A stretch of 64,000 nt of DNA from Thermaurantimonas sp046295455 (GCA_046295455.1 JBKBNI010000004.1:209032-273031), one strand, 5' to 3'; shown: positions 9,138-18,911, counted from the stretch's first letter. Made by a program: numbers and translations. Notes: generated from the sequence alone by a model not told the origin.

Positions 9138-10262
9138 ATGACCGAAGCACTAAAAGTGTACATTTGGCGTTCATGTTTCAAACGCGATCCCTTGATTCAA
9201 ATCAGACTGGTATTGGTATTTTTCCTTATCACGCATTTTTCGAATTCACAGATTGTAAGGAAATACAGCAACGAATTTCTCAACATCGGTGCCGGCGCCA
9301 GGGCATTAGGGATGGGGGGAGCAGTCACTTCTTCTGCTGAAGGTGTAGAAGCGGGTTTCTGGAATCCGGCCGGCCTCATCCACGGTGAGTATACCTATGA
9401 CGCTTCCGTGATGCATGCTTCTTGGTTTGCCTCGATCGCTAATTATGATTACTTATCCCTTGCATACAAGCCCGAAGGTTACAAATACAGAGTCGGGGCA
9501 TCTCTTATACGGTTTGCAATTGACGATATACAAAATACGCTCAACCTTGTCGATGCCGAAGGGCAGGTAGACTATAGCCGCATCACAAAGTTTTCGGCCG
9601 CAGACTACGCTTTGATAGGCCACTTTGCCATGCCTGTCGAGCGGATTGAGGATCTGTATCTCGGTGTTAACACGAAAATTATTTATCGAAATATCGGACC
9701 CTTCGCCCATTCGTTTGGATTTGGATTTGATGTCGGAGTACAGTATAGACCCGGGAAGTGGATGCTTTCAGCTATGTTCAGAGACGTTACTACCACATTT
9801 AATGCTTGGTTTATCGATGAAAGTCTTCTTAAAGAAACATTTGAAAACACCGGCAACGATCTGCCTGAAAACACAATCGAACTGACACCGCCTGCCCTCA
9901 CCCTTGGAGCTGCGAGATACAGTCCCGTTCACTCGGATTTTGGTATTCTTGCAGAAGTAAATGCCCTGCTCTCTGCTGGCCCTATGGCAGGGCTCAACCT
10001 CGGGAATGTACTGACCGTAAATCCTTCCGTGGGTCTTGAAGCTGACTACAGGAGGTGGATCTTCCTGCGAATTGGTGCGAATCGGCTGCAAAAGACAACC
10101 ACATTTGCCGGTGGGGAGCAGTGGATTTTTAGTCCTTCGATGGGTATGGGTTTGGTTTTCGGAAGGGTGAAAATAGACTACGCACTTACCAATCTTGTGT
10201 CCTTTGAAAGTGCCTTGCTTAGCCATATTTTCAGTCTGAGATTTTCCCTGGTTAAAAAATAA
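9138..10262 (+). CDS. PorV/PorQ-family outer-membrane beta-barrel protein
   Basis: A 374-residue exported protein with the family signature just after the signal peptide: NEFLNIGAGARALGMGGAVT, then WNPAGL. PorV and PorQ are beta-barrel components of the type IX secretion system attachment complex, and the family also contains unassigned paralogues. The start at 9138 follows the rsmG stop by 7 bases; the longer frame from 9069 would overlap rsmG. The C-terminus ends in alternating strands with a final VKK. No porU, porT or sov is in the window, so whether this is PorV, PorQ or a paralogue cannot be decided here. Confidence 0.85.
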   Translation: MTEALKVYIWRSCFKRDPLIQIRLVLVFFLITHFSNSQIVRKYSNEFLNIGAGARALGMGGAVTSSAEGVEAGFWNPAGLIHGEYTYDASVMHASWFASIANYDYLSLAYKPEGYKYRVGASLIRFAIDDIQNTLNLVDAEGQVDYSRITKFSAADYALIGHFAMPVERIEDLYLGVNTKIIYRNIGPFAHSFGFGFDVGVQYRPGKWMLSAMFRDVTTTFNAWFIDESLLKETFENTGNDLPENTIELTPPALTLGAARYSPVHSDFGILAEVNALLSAGPMAGLNLGNVLTVNPSVGLEADYRRWIFLRIGANRLQKTTTFAGGEQWIFSPSMGMGLVFGRVKIDYALTNLVSFESALLSHIFSLRFSLVKK

Positions 10263-10452
10263 TACTCTCGTCGGCAAGCAGAACTCATCGGGTTCGGCAG
10301 GGCATACGGCCGGTGGAGTCAGGCCGGAATGATGATTGAGTCAGGACCTTAGCACCTCATTTACCTTTACCTTATGGTTAAAAATTTTATCAAACTGTCG
10401 GAGAGCCCCCGTGAAACCGTTTTTTTGCAAGGTAAAAAAAATATTTTCCAGG

Positions 10453-12075
10453 ATGAGAAGGTTTTTCTGTTTCGCCGTTGCGTGTGTCCATACCGCCCTT
10501 GCTCAACCTAAACTGGTCGTGGGAATTGTGGTGGATCAGATGAAATACGAATACCTCGAGCGTTTCGAACCCCTTTTTGATCCAAACGGAGGGTTTGCCC
10601 GAATGCTTAAAGAGGGATATTCGTATGCCAATGCACATTACAATTACGCTCCCACTTACACCGGCCCGGGACACGCAAGTGTGTACACCGGCACTACACC
10701 CATGTATCACGGAATAGTAGGAAACGAATGGTATGATCGCGGGAAACAGAAAACTGTATACTGCGTTGAAGACCCGACAGTGAAAACTGTAGGCGATGAG
10801 AGCCTCGAAGGCTTGATGTCATGTAGCACCCTGCTGGCTAGTACCATCACCGATGAGCTAAAACTTCAAAGCCCAAAGAGCAAAATCATCGGCATATCCG
10901 TGAAAGACCGCGGATCGATATTTCCTGCGGGCCATGCTGCTGATGCAGCATATTGGCTGGCCGATGAAAGCGGCAGATTTATCACCTCGACCTATTACAT
11001 GACATCATTGCCAAAATGGGTGGTAGATTTTAATCGAAAAAATTTAGTTGACAAATATTTATCCAGTAATTGGACTACAGCCAAGCCCCTGGAAGCTTAT
11101 CTGCCATATACAGATGCAGATGATAGTCCGCACGAAGGGGCTTTCACAGGAATGGCCAAAGCGGTTTTTCCCTATCCGCTGCCTTCTCTCCGGCAGAAGG
11201 GGGGACGAAAGTTGATCAAGGCCACTCCTTTTGGAAATTCCATAATCTTTGACTTTGCCAAAGAAGCTATCAAACAGGAGCGACTTGGACAGCGTAGCGA
11301 AACGGACTTACTGGCTATCAGTTTATCAAGTCCTGACTACATAGGTCACATGTTTGGCCCGAGAAGTGTGGAGGTAGCAGACAACTATGTGCGATTGGAC
11401 CGGGAGCTTGGAGACTTTTTTGACTTTCTGGACAAGAATATCGGAAAGGGAGCGTATTTAATTTTCCTGACCTCGGATCATGCTGTAGCCGACATTCCAT
11501 CCCTTTTGGCTGATCGTCAAATTCCTGCTGGTGGTTTCGACTACAGCCTGATAAATGATCTGAAGAAGCATCTTTACGAGACCTTTGGCGACTCATTGGT
11601 CGAAAAGGCAACCAACCTCAATGTTTACCTCAACCGGAAAACGATCGAATCAAAGAAGTTGGACTATATCAAAATATTGGAATCGGCTAAATACTTTCTG
11701 CTTGATAAAAATCCTGTGATTCATGTATTTACTGCTCAGGAATTGACCTCTTCCCACGCACTCGGCTTCCACCAGATCAGTGAGATATCCAGAGGATACT
11801 TTTACAGAAGAAGTGGCGACCTCGTCATGGTATTACAACCCTCCTACATCGAAGGAACCCCTGGAAGACGCGGCACCACTCATGGATCGATGTATGCTTA
11901 CGATACCCGTGTGCCGATTCTGTTTTTCGGACATGGGATTGATGCTGGTAACACTAGCCGCAGAGTTAATATCACAGACATTGCTCCTACCTTGGCCATA
12001 TTGCTGAAGACCACTTTCCCAAATGCCTGCATGGGCAACCCCCTTGTAGAAATAACGGATAGAAAAAACTACTAA
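10453..12075 (+). CDS. PafA-type alkaline phosphatase (alkaline phosphatase superfamily)
   Basis: Exported metal-dependent phosphatase of 540 residues. The start at 10453 begins MRRFFCFAVACVHTALAQ, a signal peptide; the longer frame from 10336 would bury it. Metal and nucleophile region: GIVVDQMKYEYLERF, then YTGPGHASVYTGT with the presumed Thr nucleophile and HGIVGNEWYD. The second metal cluster appears as SSPDYIGHMFGP and FLTSDHAVADIP, with GTTHGSMYAYDTRVP giving the final His. These features match the Bacteroidota PafA phosphate-irrepressible phosphatases. A periplasmic role in organic phosphate use is inferred from the family. The stop codon lies inside a 9-bp stem hairpin. Confidence 0.9.
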   Translation: MRRFFCFAVACVHTALAQPKLVVGIVVDQMKYEYLERFEPLFDPNGGFARMLKEGYSYANAHYNYAPTYTGPGHASVYTGTTPMYHGIVGNEWYDRGKQKTVYCVEDPTVKTVGDESLEGLMSCSTLLASTITDELKLQSPKSKIIGISVKDRGSIFPAGHAADAAYWLADESGRFITSTYYMTSLPKWVVDFNRKNLVDKYLSSNWTTAKPLEAYLPYTDADDSPHEGAFTGMAKAVFPYPLPSLRQKGGRKLIKATPFGNSIIFDFAKEAIKQERLGQRSETDLLAISLSSPDYIGHMFGPRSVEVADNYVRLDRELGDFFDFLDKNIGKGAYLIFLTSDHAVADIPSLLADRQIPAGGFDYSLINDLKKHLYETFGDSLVEKATNLNVYLNRKTIESKKLDYIKILESAKYFLLDKNPVIHVFTAQELTSSHALGFHQISEISRGYFYRRSGDLVMVLQPSYIEGTPGRRGTTHGSMYAYDTRVPILFFGHGIDAGNTSRRVNITDIAPTLAILLKTTFPNACMGNPLVEITDRKNY

Positions 12076-12095
12076 GTGTGGAGAATACACTTAGT
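12071..12095 (+). terminator. Hairpin overlapping the phosphatase stop codon
   Basis: ACTAAGTGT, a 7-base loop, then ACACTTAGT form a 9-bp perfect stem that contains the TAA of the preceding gene. It is followed by TGCTCTTATATTT, which is T-rich but not a clean U tract. It could be an inefficient terminator between the phosphatase and the GH13 gene or an mRNA-stabilising structure. Confidence 0.45.
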
Positions 12096-12126
12096 GCTCT
12101 TATATTTGTTGCGATTTTAACCGTTT

Positions 12127-14475
12127 ATGGGGGCAAGATTTATCAAGAGTGTTGTGTTTGCGGTGGTTACCGGAAGTATTGTGTTGATGTCTTGCAGCAA
12201 AACAACGGATGGATTTAAAGCCAATGACGACCAGCGTTATATCTACCCTTTTACTCCAATTCAGCTTGCGCCCGACAGCACCATATTTTATTTGGATGAC
12301 TTTTTTCCGGAAGAGCCAATCGATTCCTTCCGGTTTCCGTCATCACTGACAGTAGCCTCCACGGCAGATTCCCGAGTATATATCCTTTACGGGAATATCG
12401 ATATGGCCATCGATGTGGCCACCATATATACAACAAGTAGGGGAGCTTACGAAATACCGGTCTATTCGTCTGAAAAGATTCGCTACACATACCGTCTACC
12501 ATCATCAGTAGTCTTTGAAACGTCTATCGCCATCAAAGGAACGTTTAATAGCTGGAATACCCTAGCCAATCCTTTTGAACTGGTGGATGGTGTATATCAG
12601 ACCACACTGCACGCAGCCCCCGGCAAGTATGAATATCTCCTTGTGGCAGACGGCCGAGAGCTCCTCGACCCAGCTCAGCCGGAAACAGTCAGCAATGGAA
12701 TGGGAGGATTCAATTCGGTACTTACCATCGAATCCGGAAAACCGGAAAATTGCACTTATGTCCAAACAGTGGATTACAACAAAGGTTCTGTGAGAATTTC
12801 AGGACTGCAATCAGAACAAAAGATAATGGTCTTTTTCAATAATCAACGTTTACCTGACCGATTTATTCAAATTAACCCGGAGCATGTGGACATCGTTTTC
12901 CCGTTGGCTTCAGTTCGTTTTCCCCGCTCCTGGCTCCGGGTTTTTTCTTATTCAGAGGGATGTCGCAACAATGAAATCCTCATCCCCCTAGCCGAAGGCA
13001 ATCCTGTGACGTCTTACAGCCAGTTGACAATGAATGACTGGCATGCAACGGTGTGGTATTTTCTGATGGTAGATCGGTTTATGAACGGAGACCCTACCAA
13101 CGACCAGAAGGTAGACGACCCTGAAATCCTGCCTCTGGCCAACTATTTCGGAGGGGATATTGAAGGAATCCGTACAAAAATCGAAGACGGATATTTTGAC
13201 TCTTTGGGAGTCAATGCGGTCTGGATATCTCCCGTTACTCAGAATCCAGAGGGTGCATGGGGATTGTGGGATAAGGGTGGTGTTCGTACCCGATTTTCCG
13301 GATATCACGGGTACTGGCCGGTTTCTAATGTACGTGTTGATCATCGGTTTGGCACAGATTCGGAGCTCAAGGCCCTTCTCTCATCAGGCCACCAACGGGG
13401 CATTCGCTTTATTCTCGATTATGTGGCCAATCATGTACACCAGGAGCACCCTGTTTACCGGGATAACCCCCAATGGGCTACACCTCTGTATTTGCCGGAC
13501 GGAACACTCAACACAGAGCGCTGGGACGATCACAGACTCACAACATGGTTTGACGTATTCATGCCTACATTGGATCTGACACGTCCCGAGATTGTCGAGC
13601 CAATGACGGATTCAGCCCTTGTGTGGCTGAGAGATTATGATTTCGACGGATTCCGGCATGATGCGACCAAACACATTGACGAGCTCTTCTGGCGGACTCT
13701 CACCCGAAAAATAAAACAGCTTGACCGCGTCAGAAAGAAAGGGGATCAAATCTTTCAGATTGGAGAGACCTATGGAAGCCCTGAGCTCATCGCATCTTAT
13801 ATCTCTTCGGGAATGCTCGACGCTCAATTTGATTTTAATCTGTATGATGCGGCCATCCGATACTTTGCCACCGGAGAGGCAGCAGATCTTGAAAAATTAA
13901 TTGCCACCATTCGCACCAGTCTGAAGACATATGGTATGCACCATTTGATGGGCAATATTACTGGAAATCAGGACAGGCCTCGATTTATATCTCTGGCGTC
14001 TGGCGATGTGCGTTTTGACGAAGATACTAAACTGGCAGGCTATACCCGCCAGATCGGCAAACCTCAACCCATAGCATACCTCAAACTTCAGATGCTCACC
14101 GCATTTAATATGGCTCTGGCTGGAATACCTATTTTGTATTATGGGGACGAAATCGGAATGCCGGGGGCCAATGACCCTGACAACCGTCGTATGATGAAAT
14201 TTACAGATTGGGATGCAGATGAGGCCGAGACCTTTGACATCACCCGAAAACTCATTGCCCTCCGAAAAAAAAATCTGCCGCTGATCTACGGGACAACATC
14301 CGTTTTTTTACAGGATGATGTATTAGTGGTTGAGCGAAATTATCTCGGCAAAAAAATTAAAGCTTTTTTCAATAATACCAGTCAGGATATTCCCATGCCA
14401 GCGGGCAGGGTCATCCTGACCAACTCATCGGATGACCGATTAAAACCATTTACATTTTCGTTTCTGGAACAGTAA
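12127..14475 (+). CDS. GH13 alpha-amylase-family lipoprotein
   Basis: 782-residue glycoside hydrolase with a lipoprotein signal (VTGSIVLMSCSK; lipid-modified Cys about residue 23). Residues ~100-200 resemble a CBM48/E-set starch-binding domain (GTFNSWNTLANPFELVDGVY, GKYEYLLVADG). The catalytic barrel shows the GH13 regions: ILDYVANHVH, FDGFRHDATKH (nucleophile Asp), FQIGETYG (acid/base Glu) and NQDRPR in place of the usual HD (third carboxylate Asp, with Gln where His is common). ILYYGDEIGMPG is region-typical. Likely outer-membrane-anchored or periplasmic maltodextrin or starch hydrolase. A maltokinase lies 12 kb downstream but not in the same operon. The substrate is inferred. Confidence 0.9.
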   Translation: MGARFIKSVVFAVVTGSIVLMSCSKTTDGFKANDDQRYIYPFTPIQLAPDSTIFYLDDFFPEEPIDSFRFPSSLTVASTADSRVYILYGNIDMAIDVATIYTTSRGAYEIPVYSSEKIRYTYRLPSSVVFETSIAIKGTFNSWNTLANPFELVDGVYQTTLHAAPGKYEYLLVADGRELLDPAQPETVSNGMGGFNSVLTIESGKPENCTYVQTVDYNKGSVRISGLQSEQKIMVFFNNQRLPDRFIQINPEHVDIVFPLASVRFPRSWLRVFSYSEGCRNNEILIPLAEGNPVTSYSQLTMNDWHATVWYFLMVDRFMNGDPTNDQKVDDPEILPLANYFGGDIEGIRTKIEDGYFDSLGVNAVWISPVTQNPEGAWGLWDKGGVRTRFSGYHGYWPVSNVRVDHRFGTDSELKALLSSGHQRGIRFILDYVANHVHQEHPVYRDNPQWATPLYLPDGTLNTERWDDHRLTTWFDVFMPTLDLTRPEIVEPMTDSALVWLRDYDFDGFRHDATKHIDELFWRTLTRKIKQLDRVRKKGDQIFQIGETYGSPELIASYISSGMLDAQFDFNLYDAAIRYFATGEAADLEKLIATIRTSLKTYGMHHLMGNITGNQDRPRFISLASGDVRFDEDTKLAGYTRQIGKPQPIAYLKLQMLTAFNMALAGIPILYYGDEIGMPGANDPDNRRMMKFTDWDADEAETFDITRKLIALRKKNLPLIYGTTSVFLQDDVLVVERNYLGKKIKAFFNNTSQDIPMPAGRVILTNSSDDRLKPFTFSFLEQ

Positions 14476-14478
14476 GGG

Positions 14479-16416
14479 TCAGCCGACTACTCTTCTTAGA
14501 CGGGTGTTTATCTTTCGGCGAAGATTGATTTTGGTAAGTATGCTTCGCGCTGCATCTTCATATTCGTTTGAATCCTGCCGGGACGAGAGCAGGCCTGTCA
14601 GATTTTCGATATCTCTCTGAAGGTGAATATCCTTAAATCGAAGTATGGTTTCGATGGTGTCGATTTCCAAAAGGGCATTAAAGTCTGTGACATAGATACC
14701 GCGTGCTTCCCAGTTGGGACTGATTTTATAGTTGATCGAAGAGAGTTCGGCAAAGAGAGGTGCAATATGCTGGTGTTTTACATATTCTTTGGAATCGGGA
14801 AACTGGTGATTTTCCCGAAAAAAGGAAAAAATCACCTGAGCAAGGGCTGCGTGATCCTCATTCTCAAACCCCAGATTATCTTCCTCCAGACTGTAATAAA
14901 TCAACTCGCCGATGCGTCCTTCGATGGTCTGTCCGTCTTCGAAGGGATGTCTGAATGTATCGGATTTGTTGCCAAAGTGTATGAGCAACCACAAGAGCTG
15001 ACGCTCAATGGCATAGAGACTTGATACATTCGGGTTGACTGGTTCGAGATGGACTTTGACCAGATCTGAACTTCTGTCCCGTACTTTTTTTTCTTTTTCG
15101 GCCTGCAGTTCGTTACGTGCCTTTATGGTGCTCAGTTCGGTGGCCAGCACGGTCTGATCGATCCCGAGAATCTGTGCTGCTTCATGGAGATATACCGACT
15201 GCTTGAGTTCACCCTTCATCAGGGCAATGCTTTCGAGCAATTCGCGGGCTGTATGTATCTTCTGTACCGGAGTCGCTGCAGGCCCGGTCGCCAGGATCCT
15301 GGCTTTAAAGCGGATGAAGTCTTCCAGGTGTGTGCTGATGTGATGGCGCACTTCTATGGGCGAATGTTTCCGGCAGAAGGAGTCAGGGTCATCTCCTTCC
15401 GGAAAGAGCAGTACTTTTACATCGAAATCTTCTTTCAAAAACATATCAATACCTCTCTGCGATGCGCGAACGCCTGCAGAATCACCATCAAAGAGGATAC
15501 CCACATGGGAGGTCATTTGTCGGATGAGTCGCACCTGGTCTTCGGTGAGAGATGTACCGCTGGAGGCAACGACGTTTTCGATGCCGGCCTGGTGCAGAGA
15601 GATCACATCTGTGTAGCCTTCGGCCAGCAAACACAAATCTTCCTTGCTTACGGCCTTACGTGCCCAACTGATGCCATAGAGTATTTTGCTCTTATTGTAG
15701 GTGGGGCTTTCCGGGGAGTTGATGTATTTAGCTGCCTTGGTGCGTGAGCTCATGATGCGCCCGGCAAATCCGGCTGTGCGTGATCCCCGGTCGAGAATCG
15801 GAAAAATGACCCGTTCGCGAAAGGAATCATACAAACCGCCTTTTTCATTCTTCTTTATAAGACCCAGGGTGAGCAGATAGTCGAGATTATGACCGGCTTT
15901 TTGAGCTGCTTCTACCATAGATGCAGGATGTGCGGGGCTGTATCCGAGCTGAAATTTTTGAATGGTATCGTCGGTAAATCCACGCTCCCTAAAGTAAGCC
16001 AGACCTATGGTCCGACCTTCTTCCGTGTTCCACAATTGGTCCTGAAACCATCGTTTTGCCCATTCATTGACGATGTACAAGCTCTCTTCCTCATTTTTTG
16101 CCTCCCGATCGTCGGCTGACTGGGTATCTTCTTCAATCTGGATACCATATTTCTTAGCCACATACCGCAGTGCTTCCGGATACGACATTTTTTCATATTC
16201 CATCAGAAAATTGATGGCGTTTCCGCCTATGTCTGAAGAGAAGCACTTGAAGATTTGTTTGGCCGGACTTACGTAGAAGGATGGGGTGCGCTCGTTGGTA
16301 AAGGGAGAAAGCGCCTTGTAGTTTGCCCCGGATTTCTTCAGCGGAATGAAGTCTGAGATGACTTCTTCGATCCGCATGGTTTCAAATATTTTGTCAATGG
16401 TAGCCTTGCTAATCAT
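14479..16416 (-). CDS. dnaG: DNA primase DnaG
   Basis: Synthesises RNA primers for replication. 645 residues from the start MISKATIDKIFETMRIEEVI. That start is supported by an ATGA overlap with the upstream gene's stop; a longer frame to 16533 would run through that gene. The N-terminal CHC2-like region reads ALSPFTNERTPSF then FKCFSSDIGGNA: the fold is recognisable, but three of the four zinc ligands (normally Cys-His-Cys-Cys) are Ser, Thr and Ser/Asp, and only one Cys remains. The TOPRIM domain is present (LAEGYTDVISLHQAG, ILFDGDSAG). A DnaB-interacting helical C-terminus follows. Similar zinc-less primases are, as I recall, common in related Bacteroidota. Confidence 0.95.
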   Translation of the reverse strand: MISKATIDKIFETMRIEEVISDFIPLKKSGANYKALSPFTNERTPSFYVSPAKQIFKCFSSDIGGNAINFLMEYEKMSYPEALRYVAKKYGIQIEEDTQSADDREAKNEEESLYIVNEWAKRWFQDQLWNTEEGRTIGLAYFRERGFTDDTIQKFQLGYSPAHPASMVEAAQKAGHNLDYLLTLGLIKKNEKGGLYDSFRERVIFPILDRGSRTAGFAGRIMSSRTKAAKYINSPESPTYNKSKILYGISWARKAVSKEDLCLLAEGYTDVISLHQAGIENVVASSGTSLTEDQVRLIRQMTSHVGILFDGDSAGVRASQRGIDMFLKEDFDVKVLLFPEGDDPDSFCRKHSPIEVRHHISTHLEDFIRFKARILATGPAATPVQKIHTARELLESIALMKGELKQSVYLHEAAQILGIDQTVLATELSTIKARNELQAEKEKKVRDRSSDLVKVHLEPVNPNVSSLYAIERQLLWLLIHFGNKSDTFRHPFEDGQTIEGRIGELIYYSLEEDNLGFENEDHAALAQVIFSFFRENHQFPDSKEYVKHQHIAPLFAELSSINYKISPNWEARGIYVTDFNALLEIDTIETILRFKDIHLQRDIENLTGLLSSRQDSNEYEDAARSILTKINLRRKINTRLRRVVG

Positions 16417-16844
16417 CGGTACACCAGATTTCTTTGATAATAAAAGGCAGGAATCAGCAGCATCATGAAGAAGGGATTGACCACCAATCGGTGCAGGTGG
16501 CTTAAAAACCATTTTAATTCGTCCCAAAACCAAATGACACCGATGATGTAGACAGGCATCATAATCAGAGCTTCGATCAGAAATACGGCAAAGGCGAAGT
16601 TCATATACTTCTTTTCGAAAAACAAAGCATATAAAATACCTAGCGCCATGGTATCATTGATCAAAAACCGAATGTATTTCGACACAAAAAATTTACCTGG
16701 ATTAAAATCGGGTATTTTGTCGGCAGCGGCCCCTGTATCGTAAAATCCGGAGTAAAACCACTCTCGCTGAAATAAATACACCAAAACCAGTACGGCAAGG
16801 CTACTCAATCCGATTACATATCGCTTGGTCAATGTCGAATTCAT
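16413..16844 (-). CDS. Putative exosortase F system-associated membrane protein
   Basis: 143-residue protein with about four predicted membrane segments (VIGLSSLAVLVLVYLF, LGILYALFF, FAVFLIEALIMMPVYIIGVIW, FFMMLLIPAFYYQ). The pattern FVSKYIRFLINDTMALGILYALFF, given here only as landmarks IRFLIND and LLIPAFYYQ, resembles small proteins found next to exosortase F (XrtF) in Bacteroidota. No exosortase gene is adjacent. Its stop overlaps the dnaG start (ATGA), so the two are translationally coupled. The family call is from memory of the pattern and is moderate. Confidence 0.6.
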   Translation of the reverse strand: MNSTLTKRYVIGLSSLAVLVLVYLFQREWFYSGFYDTGAAADKIPDFNPGKFFVSKYIRFLINDTMALGILYALFFEKKYMNFAFAVFLIEALIMMPVYIIGVIWFWDELKWFLSHLHRLVVNPFFMMLLIPAFYYQRNLVYR

Positions 16845-16993
16845 AAGAGATAAATCAAATGCTAAGGTATCTATTCTGCAGGTACCAGAGGTTAAAATGC
16901 CTTATGAACATCTAGGTCTTGATAAAAACTCAAAATCTTTCAATTGATTAACAATCAGATAAAATAAAAACATCAAACTTTGCAAAAAACACT

Positions 16994-17839
16994 TTGGAAA
17001 GGCGCGAAATCAAATTAGTAGTCATATCAGACACACACCTCGGAACCTATGGATGTCGTGCGAAGGAGTTGCATCTCTACCTTAAAAGCATAAAACCGGA
17101 AATACTGATTCTAAACGGAGACATCATCGACATTTGGAATTTTCGAAAAAGCTATTTTCCGGCTACTCATCTCAAGGTGATTAAGCAGATCATCAACCTC
17201 ATGACCAAAGGATCGCAAGTGTACTACCTCACCGGCAACCACGACGAAATGCTTCGAAAGTTCAGCGAGTTTTCAATGGGAAATTTTACGCTTGCAGATA
17301 AGTTGGTCATCGACCTCGACAGGGGCACCCGTGCATGGATTTTTCACGGTGATGTATTTGATGCCAGTATACAAAATGCCAAATGGCTGGCCAAACTTGG
17401 CGGATGGGGCTATGACCTTCTGATTATGATCAACAGCCTTGTTAACTTTATCCTGGAAAAACTTGGAAGAGAAAAATATTCCCTTTCAAAAAAAATAAAA
17501 AACAGTGTAAAAAAAGCTGTCAAATACATTTCAGATTTCGAAAATACAGCCGCAGAACTCGCCATTGACAACCTGATGGATTTTGTAATCTGTGGCCACA
17601 TACACCAGCCCCAAATCAGGGAGGTGAGCAACAAAAAGGGCAAAACCATCTATCTAAACTCGGGCGACTGGGTAGAAAACCTTACGGCTCTGGAGTACAA
17701 TGCGGGTGTTTGGAGTATTTACAAATTTGATGAACAGTACGTCAATATGTACGACCAAGCGGAGGAAGCAGAATCCGACAGCCTTAGTCTTCAAAATCTG
17801 TATATGCGGATAGCAGCATTCCAACCTGATGCTAAATGA
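16994..17839 (+). CDS. UDP-2,3-diacylglucosamine diphosphatase-like metallophosphoesterase
   Basis: 281 residues with the complete calcineurin-like metal-binding set: VISDTHLG, LNGDIIDIW, YLTGNHDE, FHGD and ICGHIHQPQ. The spacing and the extra helical insert after FHGDVFDAS resemble LpxH-family enzymes of lipid A synthesis, which hydrolyse UDP-2,3-diacylglucosamine to lipid X. The start is the TTG at 16994: the frame is closed by a TAA at 16949 and no ATG occurs between. It overlaps the following glycosyltransferase-like gene by ATGA, so the two probably act together, perhaps on an envelope glycolipid. The precise substrate is inferred. Confidence 0.78.
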   Translation: MERREIKLVVISDTHLGTYGCRAKELHLYLKSIKPEILILNGDIIDIWNFRKSYFPATHLKVIKQIINLMTKGSQVYYLTGNHDEMLRKFSEFSMGNFTLADKLVIDLDRGTRAWIFHGDVFDASIQNAKWLAKLGGWGYDLLIMINSLVNFILEKLGREKYSLSKKIKNSVKKAVKYISDFENTAAELAIDNLMDFVICGHIHQPQIREVSNKKGKTIYLNSGDWVENLTALEYNAGVWSIYKFDEQYVNMYDQAEEAESDSLSLQNLYMRIAAFQPDAK

Positions 17840-18822
17840 AACGAATCCTTTACGCTATACAGGGTACGGGCAACGGACATGTGGCACGTGCCTTGGTGGT
17901 AGTGCCCGCCTTAAAAAAAAAATTTGATGTAGACATTCTGGTCAGTGGCCGCCAGTCAAACCTAACCTTGCCATTTACAGTACATTACAAGTATTCAGGA
18001 GTGAGTTTTGTGTACGATCGGGGAGGAGGTCTCAGCTATTCCAAAACACTGTTTCACAACAATTTGGTCAAAGTCTACAAAGAGCTTAGAAAACTGCCCG
18101 TCAGGGACTATGATCTGGTGATCAGCGACTTTGAGCCCATAAGTGCATATGCTTCTAAAATTACGGGTATTCCATCGCTGGCCTTTAGCCATCAGGCCTC
18201 ATTTTTAAGCAAAAGAGTTCCCAGACCAAATCGCAAAAGTACCATTGGCGAATTTGTGTTAAAAAACTATGCTCCGTGTGCACATCGGATCGGTATCCAC
18301 TTTCAGAGCTATGAACCCTGGATCCTGCCACCAATCCTTCGTCCTGAAATACTTCGCGCTACGCCCTGCGAGTCGCAGGAGTACATTGTGTATCTACCGG
18401 CATATGGGGATTCTCTTCTGATCAAAATGCTCAGTAAGATGGACGGTACATTTGTTGTCTTCTCAAAATTTTCAACGTTTTCATACAAAAAAGACAATGT
18501 GACAATCATTCCTGCGCAGGTTCAAGAGTTTACCAAACGATTGATCACATGCAGAGGTGTCATCACGAGTGCCGGGTTTGAGACTCCGGCTGAGGCCCTG
18601 TATTTGGAAAAAAAACTGATGTGTATCCCTATCAAAGGTCAATATGAACAATACTGTAATGCGGCCGCTTTGGAAGAGCTGGGAGTACCGGTGTATGAAA
18701 GGCTCTCAGCCGGTATTCTGCGCAGTTGGTTAAATGAAACTACAGTAGTCTCTCTGCCAAACAGAGAAGAACTGATCCGTCTTCCGGAGTCGTTTCTTCA
18801 GCGGATACATGATTTATTATAA
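17836..18822 (+). CDS. GT28/MurG-like glycosyltransferase family protein
   Basis: 328 residues. The N-terminus ILYAIQGTGNGHVARALVV has the Gly-rich loop typical of GT-B transferases of the MurG/GT28 type. The C-terminal half has VITSAGFETPAEALYLEKKLMCIPI, the nucleotide-sugar binding region with the conserved Gly-Gly/Ala-Glu pattern, followed by QYEQYCNAAALEELG. Soluble or membrane-peripheral. Coupled by ATGA overlap to the LpxH-like gene, which suggests a glycolipid pathway. Donor and acceptor are unknown. Confidence 0.75.
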   Translation: MKRILYAIQGTGNGHVARALVVVPALKKKFDVDILVSGRQSNLTLPFTVHYKYSGVSFVYDRGGGLSYSKTLFHNNLVKVYKELRKLPVRDYDLVISDFEPISAYASKITGIPSLAFSHQASFLSKRVPRPNRKSTIGEFVLKNYAPCAHRIGIHFQSYEPWILPPILRPEILRATPCESQEYIVYLPAYGDSLLIKMLSKMDGTFVVFSKFSTFSYKKDNVTIIPAQVQEFTKRLITCRGVITSAGFETPAEALYLEKKLMCIPIKGQYEQYCNAAALEELGVPVYERLSAGILRSWLNETTVVSLPNREELIRLPESFLQRIHDLL

Positions 18823-18867
18823 TATTTTGAGCCGATGTTTTTGGCGGCAGTAGAGTGCTGTATATCC

Positions 18868-18875
18868 TAACTTTG
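18868..18875 (+). promoter_or_regulatory. Bacteroidota-type -7 element (TAACTTTG)
   Basis: Exact TAnnTTTG match 37 bases before the antiporter ATG. A TTTTTG lies upstream but 24 bases away, outside the usual 19-21, so the -33 element is uncertain. Confidence 0.4.
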
Positions 18876-18911
18876 CCAGATACAGGTTTTGCTTTCAAAT
18901 AAATCTTACAA

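Noticed and set aside
9768..10277. 169-codon minus-strand open frame
   Set aside because: Antisense to the PorV-like gene; peptide is Cys/His-rich and without a domain.
15184..15747. 187-codon plus-strand open frame
   Set aside because: It lies antisense within dnaG, whose TOPRIM motifs are clear on the minus strand.
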